From Acinetobacter bohemicus ANC 3994 (GTDB lineage: Bacteria; Pseudomonadota; Gammaproteobacteria; Pseudomonadales; Moraxellaceae): DNA of 64,000 nucleotides. Shown piece after piece: positions 61,072 through 64,000 of the stretch (its first letter is position 1; each line of letters opens with the position of its first letter). Both the position numbers and the translations under genes were made by a program. The notes below the pieces were generated by a model. The model saw only the letters and a list, made by a program, of their open reading frames with translations. It was not told the origin of the DNA and searched no databases. Location: positions 1-64,000 of the forward strand of contig NZ_KB849175.1 in the NCBI RefSeq assembly GCF_000367925.1, written 5' to 3'.

Positions 61072-61392
61072 TTATTCCGCTGCGCTTTCAGCGGTATCGC
61101 CCAAGTCAGCCATTTCCACATCTTGGCCAGCTTTCAGGGTGACGTATGCTTTTTTAACATCAGAACGACGTCCTAATGTTTTACCAAAGCGTTTAGTCTT
61201 ACCTTTAGTGATGGTCGTGTTAACTTTAACAACTTCCACACCAAAGAGTTGTTCAACTGCTTTTTTGATTTCAAGTTTGTTTGCACCAAGTGCAACTTTA
61301 AAAACTTGAACACCAGCAGCTTCACCTAAAGCTTGAGCTTTTTCTGAGAATACAGGTCCTTGTAGGACTTGATAGATACGTTCGTTGTTCAT
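61072..61392 (-). CDS. rplW: 50S ribosomal protein L23
   Basis: 106 residues, with the conserved N-terminal VFSEKA motif and acidic tail. Docking site for trigger factor and SRP at the tunnel exit. Overlaps rplD by four bases. Confidence 0.97.
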   Translation of the reverse strand: MNNERIYQVLQGPVFSEKAQALGEAAGVQVFKVALGANKLEIKKAVEQLFGVEVVKVNTTITKGKTKRFGKTLGRRSDVKKAYVTLKAGQDVEMADLGDTAESAAE

Positions 61393-61991
61393 CCGAGTTC
61401 TACCTCAATTTTCTTAGCAGCAGCTACAGACATAACAACTTTGTCGAACGCAATCAAGCTAACAGGATCAATTGCAGCAGCATCAACCACATCTACATGC
61501 GGAAGGTTACGTGCAGCAAGGTATAGATTTTCATCTACAGAATCCGTAACGATTAATGCGCGAACTGCATTTAAGTCGTTAAGTTTAGCAAGCAATTCTT
61601 TAGTTTTAGGAGCAGCAACTGCAAACTCTTCAACTAAAATTAGGCGATCTTGACGAACAAGTTCAGCTAAGATGCATTGCATAGCACCGCGGTACATTTT
61701 ACGGTTAACTTTTTGAGACCAATCTTGTGGACGAGCAGCAAAAGTCTTACCACCACCAACCCAGATTGGGCTACGAATAGAACCAGCACGCGCACGGCCA
61801 GTACCTTTTTGACGGAAAGGTTTTTTACCACCGCCAGATACTTCGCCACGTGATTTCTGAGCTTTAGAACCTTGACGACCACCAGCTAAATAAGCTGTAA
61901 CAACTTGGTGTACAAGAGCTTCGTTAAATTCACGACCGAAAGCAACTTCAGATAATTCAACAGCAGAGCCGGAAACAGTATTTAAATTCAC
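61389..61991 (-). CDS. rplD: 50S ribosomal protein L4
   Basis: 200 residues; tunnel loop [20 protein letters not shown] is conserved. In E. coli L4 also represses the S10 operon through its leader; the leader here (63014-63178) has matching hairpins by position. Confidence 0.97.
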   Translation of the reverse strand: MNLNTVSGSAVELSEVAFGREFNEALVHQVVTAYLAGGRQGSKAQKSRGEVSGGGKKPFRQKGTGRARAGSIRSPIWVGGGKTFAARPQDWSQKVNRKMYRGAMQCILAELVRQDRLILVEEFAVAAPKTKELLAKLNDLNAVRALIVTDSVDENLYLAARNLPHVDVVDAAAIDPVSLIAFDKVVMSVAAAKKIEVELG

Positions 61992-62002
61992 AATATTTCC
62001 CC

Positions 62003-62641
62003 TCAGGCCTTGATCGTAGGACGAACAGTAACGTTGCCACCAGTAGCACCAGGAACCGCGCCTTTAACAACAAGAACTGAACGCTCAACGTCGATAGCAA
62101 CGATCTCAAGACCCTGTGTAGTTACGCGTTCAGCACCCAAATGGCCAGCCATTTTTTTGCCTTTGAACACGCGTCCAGGTGTCTGGTTTTGACCAGTAGA
62201 ACCCAAAGAACGGTGAGAAAGTGAGTTACCGTGAGTTGCATCTTGCGTACGGAAGTTCCAACGCTTAACACCACCTTGGAAACCTTTACCTTTAGATTGA
62301 CCAGTTACGTCAACAACTTGACCCACTGTGAACAATTCAACGGTAAGAGAACCACCAACTTCACGACCTTCAAGATCAGCTTCTGTAGCGCGGAATTCTT
62401 GAACTAAACGACCAGCAGCAACACCCGCTTTAGCGAAGTGACCTTTCTGAGCGTTAGTTACGCGAGATTCGCGACGTTCACCAGTAGTGATTTGAATTGC
62501 TTGATAACCATCAGTTTCAAGCGTTTTGATTTGAGTGATGCGGTTAGGATCAACCTCAATCACCGTAACAGGTACAGAAACACCAGCATCTGTAAAGATA
62601 CGTGTCATACCGCACTTGCGACCGACTAAACCAATAGTCAT
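62003..62641 (-). CDS. rplC: 50S ribosomal protein L3
   Basis: 212 residues, start [20 protein letters not shown]; the loop [19 protein letters not shown] and the methylated-Gln region ([18 protein letters not shown]) are typical. ATG at 62641 is chosen because GAGG lies nine bases upstream; an ATG six bases earlier is too close to it. Confidence 0.97.
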   Translation of the reverse strand: MTIGLVGRKCGMTRIFTDAGVSVPVTVIEVDPNRITQIKTLETDGYQAIQITTGERRESRVTNAQKGHFAKAGVAAGRLVQEFRATEADLEGREVGGSLTVELFTVGQVVDVTGQSKGKGFQGGVKRWNFRTQDATHGNSLSHRSLGSTGQNQTPGRVFKGKKMAGHLGAERVTTQGLEIVAIDVERSVLVVKGAVPGATGGNVTVRPTIKA

Positions 62642-62701
62642 GTGCATAAACCTCTAAAAAAGCGGCTTAATTAACCTAAAGTGTTAATTAACCCGAAAGC
62701 C

Positions 62702-63013
62702 TTAACCCAATGCGATCTGAACATCAACACCAGCTGCAAGATCCAATTTCATCAATGCATCAACAGTTTTGTCTGTTGGTTGAACGATATCGATCAAACG
62801 CTTGTAAGTGCGGATTTCATACTGATCACGCGCGTCTTTATTAACGTGCGGAGAAGTTAGAACGTTAAAACGTTCGATGCGTGTAGGCATCGGAATTGGA
62901 CCACAAACTTGTGCGCCAGTACGTTTTGCTGTTTCTACGATCTCTTGAGCAGATTGATCAATCAGACGATGATCAAAAGACTTCAAACGGATACGGATTC
63001 TCTGGTTAGACAT
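62702..63013 (-). CDS. rpsJ: 30S ribosomal protein S10
   Basis: 103 residues, start [20 protein letters not shown]. Also the NusB partner (NusE) in transcription antitermination. First gene of the S10 operon. The start at 63013 matches the family length exactly; a longer reading from 63049 is rejected. Confidence 0.98.
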
Positions 63014-63048
63014 ACCAGTAAACTCCAAGCCAAATATATAAAGAATCA

Positions 63049-63085
63049 CCTCTGACGCATCTCACCTAGTGGTAAGTGTCAAAGG
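63049..63085 (-). promoter_or_regulatory. S10 leader compound hairpin
   Basis: In the rpsJ leader: outer stem CCTTTGAC/GTCAGAGG and inner stem CTTACC/GGTGAG around loop ACTA. It lies 36 bases before the rpsJ start, just upstream of the ribosome binding site. A second stem TTAACTGC/GCAGTTAA is at 63133-63155. A site for L4-mediated control by position. Confidence 0.45.
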
Positions 63086-63178
63086 CAGTGAAAATCACTA
63101 AGGTCATGATCGATGCCACGACTGTCACGATATTAACTGCTTTATTCGCAGTTAACCCCTTTTATTAAAGGGTCGCTC

Positions 63179-63207
63179 ATTATAGCGATTGTTTAACGCT
63201 TAAGCAA
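63179..63207 (-). promoter_or_regulatory. S10 operon promoter
   Basis: Minus-strand -35 TTGCTT, 17-base spacer, perfect -10 TATAAT, followed by GAGCGACC. It gives a leader of about 160 bases before rpsJ. Confidence 0.75.
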
Positions 63208-63271
63208 ATCTCTTTTCAATTTTTTCCCATCTTTTTCAAATCACAAATTTGTAACATTGTTTAAAAATAGA

Positions 63272-63997
63272 TCAGCATGCTGTTTTTTGCAAAACGTACT
63301 CTATTGCTTGGTTTAATATTTGATTTCCAACAATAAAATTATTTTTCGAGGTCTTTTTGAGTTGTTGTTGAGTTTGCACATGCTGACTGGAAAAATGATC
63401 CAGCTCTTCCTCATTTTCTAAAAATAAATTTAATGTCTCTGGTGTAATTTCAGGGTGAAACTGAAATCCTAAGACATTTTTGCCAATTTGGTACATTTGG
63501 TTGCGACAGACATCATTTTCCGCCAAATGAATCGCACCTTTTGGAATTTCAAAAGTTTCACTGTGCCATTGCATCACATTAAATTCTGCGGGCAATTCAA
63601 AACATTCCGCAGGCACATAATTCACTTTACGCACCCCAGTCCAGCCCAGCTCTTGTTTTTCGCTTCGGCTTACAGCAGCACCTAGAGCATTGGCAATTAG
63701 CTGCCCACCCAGACATAAACCTATCGCGGGTTTTCCCATAGATAAGTATCGTCGCAACCAGCGTTTTTCTATTTTTAACCAAGGGAAATTGACTTCATCA
63801 TTTACGCTCATCTCCCCTCCCATAATGATGAGTAAATCGACATCTTCCACCTGAGGTAAGGCTTCTATTTCCAATGAACGATCAACAGGCAAAGCAAAAA
63901 ATTCCGTTGCACTAATTTTAGCATGGTGCTGTTTTAAAAATTGATAACAACTACCGAACCCTTCACCAGCAATATGCTGAAAATAATGTACTTTCAA
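63272..63997 (-). CDS. Class I glutamine amidotransferase family protein
   Basis: A 241-residue stand-alone GATase1 protein. The nucleophile Cys is in GLCLGGQL and the catalytic His and Glu in FQFHPEITPE. Such proteins are related to GuaA-type amidotransferases or gamma-glutamyl hydrolases; the partner or substrate is unknown. The start is TTG at 63997, chosen because MKVHYFQHIAGEGFGS matches the family start, but the frame stays open to the window edge, so a start outside the window cannot be excluded. Confidence 0.85.
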   Translation of the reverse strand: MKVHYFQHIAGEGFGSCYQFLKQHHAKISATEFFALPVDRSLEIEALPQVEDVDLLIIMGGEMSVNDEVNFPWLKIEKRWLRRYLSMGKPAIGLCLGGQLIANALGAAVSRSEKQELGWTGVRKVNYVPAECFELPAEFNVMQWHSETFEIPKGAIHLAENDVCRNQMYQIGKNVLGFQFHPEITPETLNLFLENEEELDHFSSQHVQTQQQLKKTSKNNFIVGNQILNQAIEYVLQKTAC

Positions 63998-64000
63998 ATG

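Noticed and set aside
49384..63037. Plus-strand open frames throughout the ribosomal protein cluster
   Set aside because: Antisense shadows of highly expressed genes; no ribosome binding sites or domains.

Overview
The window is chromosomal DNA of a low-GC gammaproteobacterium, most probably an Acinetobacter (Moraxellaceae). Grounds: an ADC-type class C beta-lactamase, tandem DUF2789 genes, the miaB-phoH-ybeY order, a fused TRAP permease next to a rhombosortase, an S3 protein with a long Arg/Gly-rich C-terminal tail, and a complete S10-spc-alpha ribosomal cluster. No phage, plasmid, CRISPR array or intact insertion sequence was seen. Species cannot be set from inspection alone.

Layout. 1-5.8 kb: a complete rRNA operon on the minus strand (16S, tRNA-Ile, tRNA-Ala, 23S, 5S) with clear processing stems and two rRNA-type promoters. 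5.8-18.3 kb: housekeeping genes (pssA, rlmJ, a 2-oxoglutarate dioxygenase, two DUF2789 genes, mdh, an RNase T2-fold protein that has lost its catalytic residues, slt, then miaB-phoH-ybeY). 18.3-24.7 kb: more variable content (REP-like hairpins, secreted proteins, a TonB-like protein, DUF3108, xpt, the beta-lactamase, and a zinc-ribbon/glycine-zipper protein). 24.7-32 kb: wrbA, yihY, two DMT exporters with a divergent AraC regulator, a Sel1 lipoprotein, a FAH-family enzyme, and a 349-bp non-autonomous transposon-like element inserted in a terminator. 32-33.6 kb: three identical tRNA-Arg genes and a tRNA-Ser, with a RibD/DHFR-like gene between two 142-bp direct repeats. 33.8-49.3 kb: rnr, a broken HNH endonuclease, prlC-yheV, TRAP permease, rhombosortase, a lipoprotein, a short membrane protein, sdhE-ygfX, an acyl-CoA dehydrogenase, a frameshifted alpha/beta hydrolase and a Baeyer-Villiger-type monooxygenase. 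49.4-63.2 kb: rpsJ to rplQ on the minus strand, including rpmJ and rpmD, with promoter candidates for the S10, spc and alpha units. 63.3-64 kb: a class I glutamine amidotransferase at the window edge.

How it works together. Much of the window is translation machinery: rRNA, tRNAs, ribosomal proteins, RNA polymerase alpha, SecY, rRNA and tRNA modification (RlmJ, MiaB), and RNA maturation or decay (YbeY, RNase R). The more unusual signals are a CAGACATAAAAAA motif that recurs at terminators, the MITE-like element whose removal rebuilds a terminator, the RNase T2 pseudoenzyme, and a repeated palindrome (AATTGTCTAACAATT) beside an unlisted 36-residue membrane protein.
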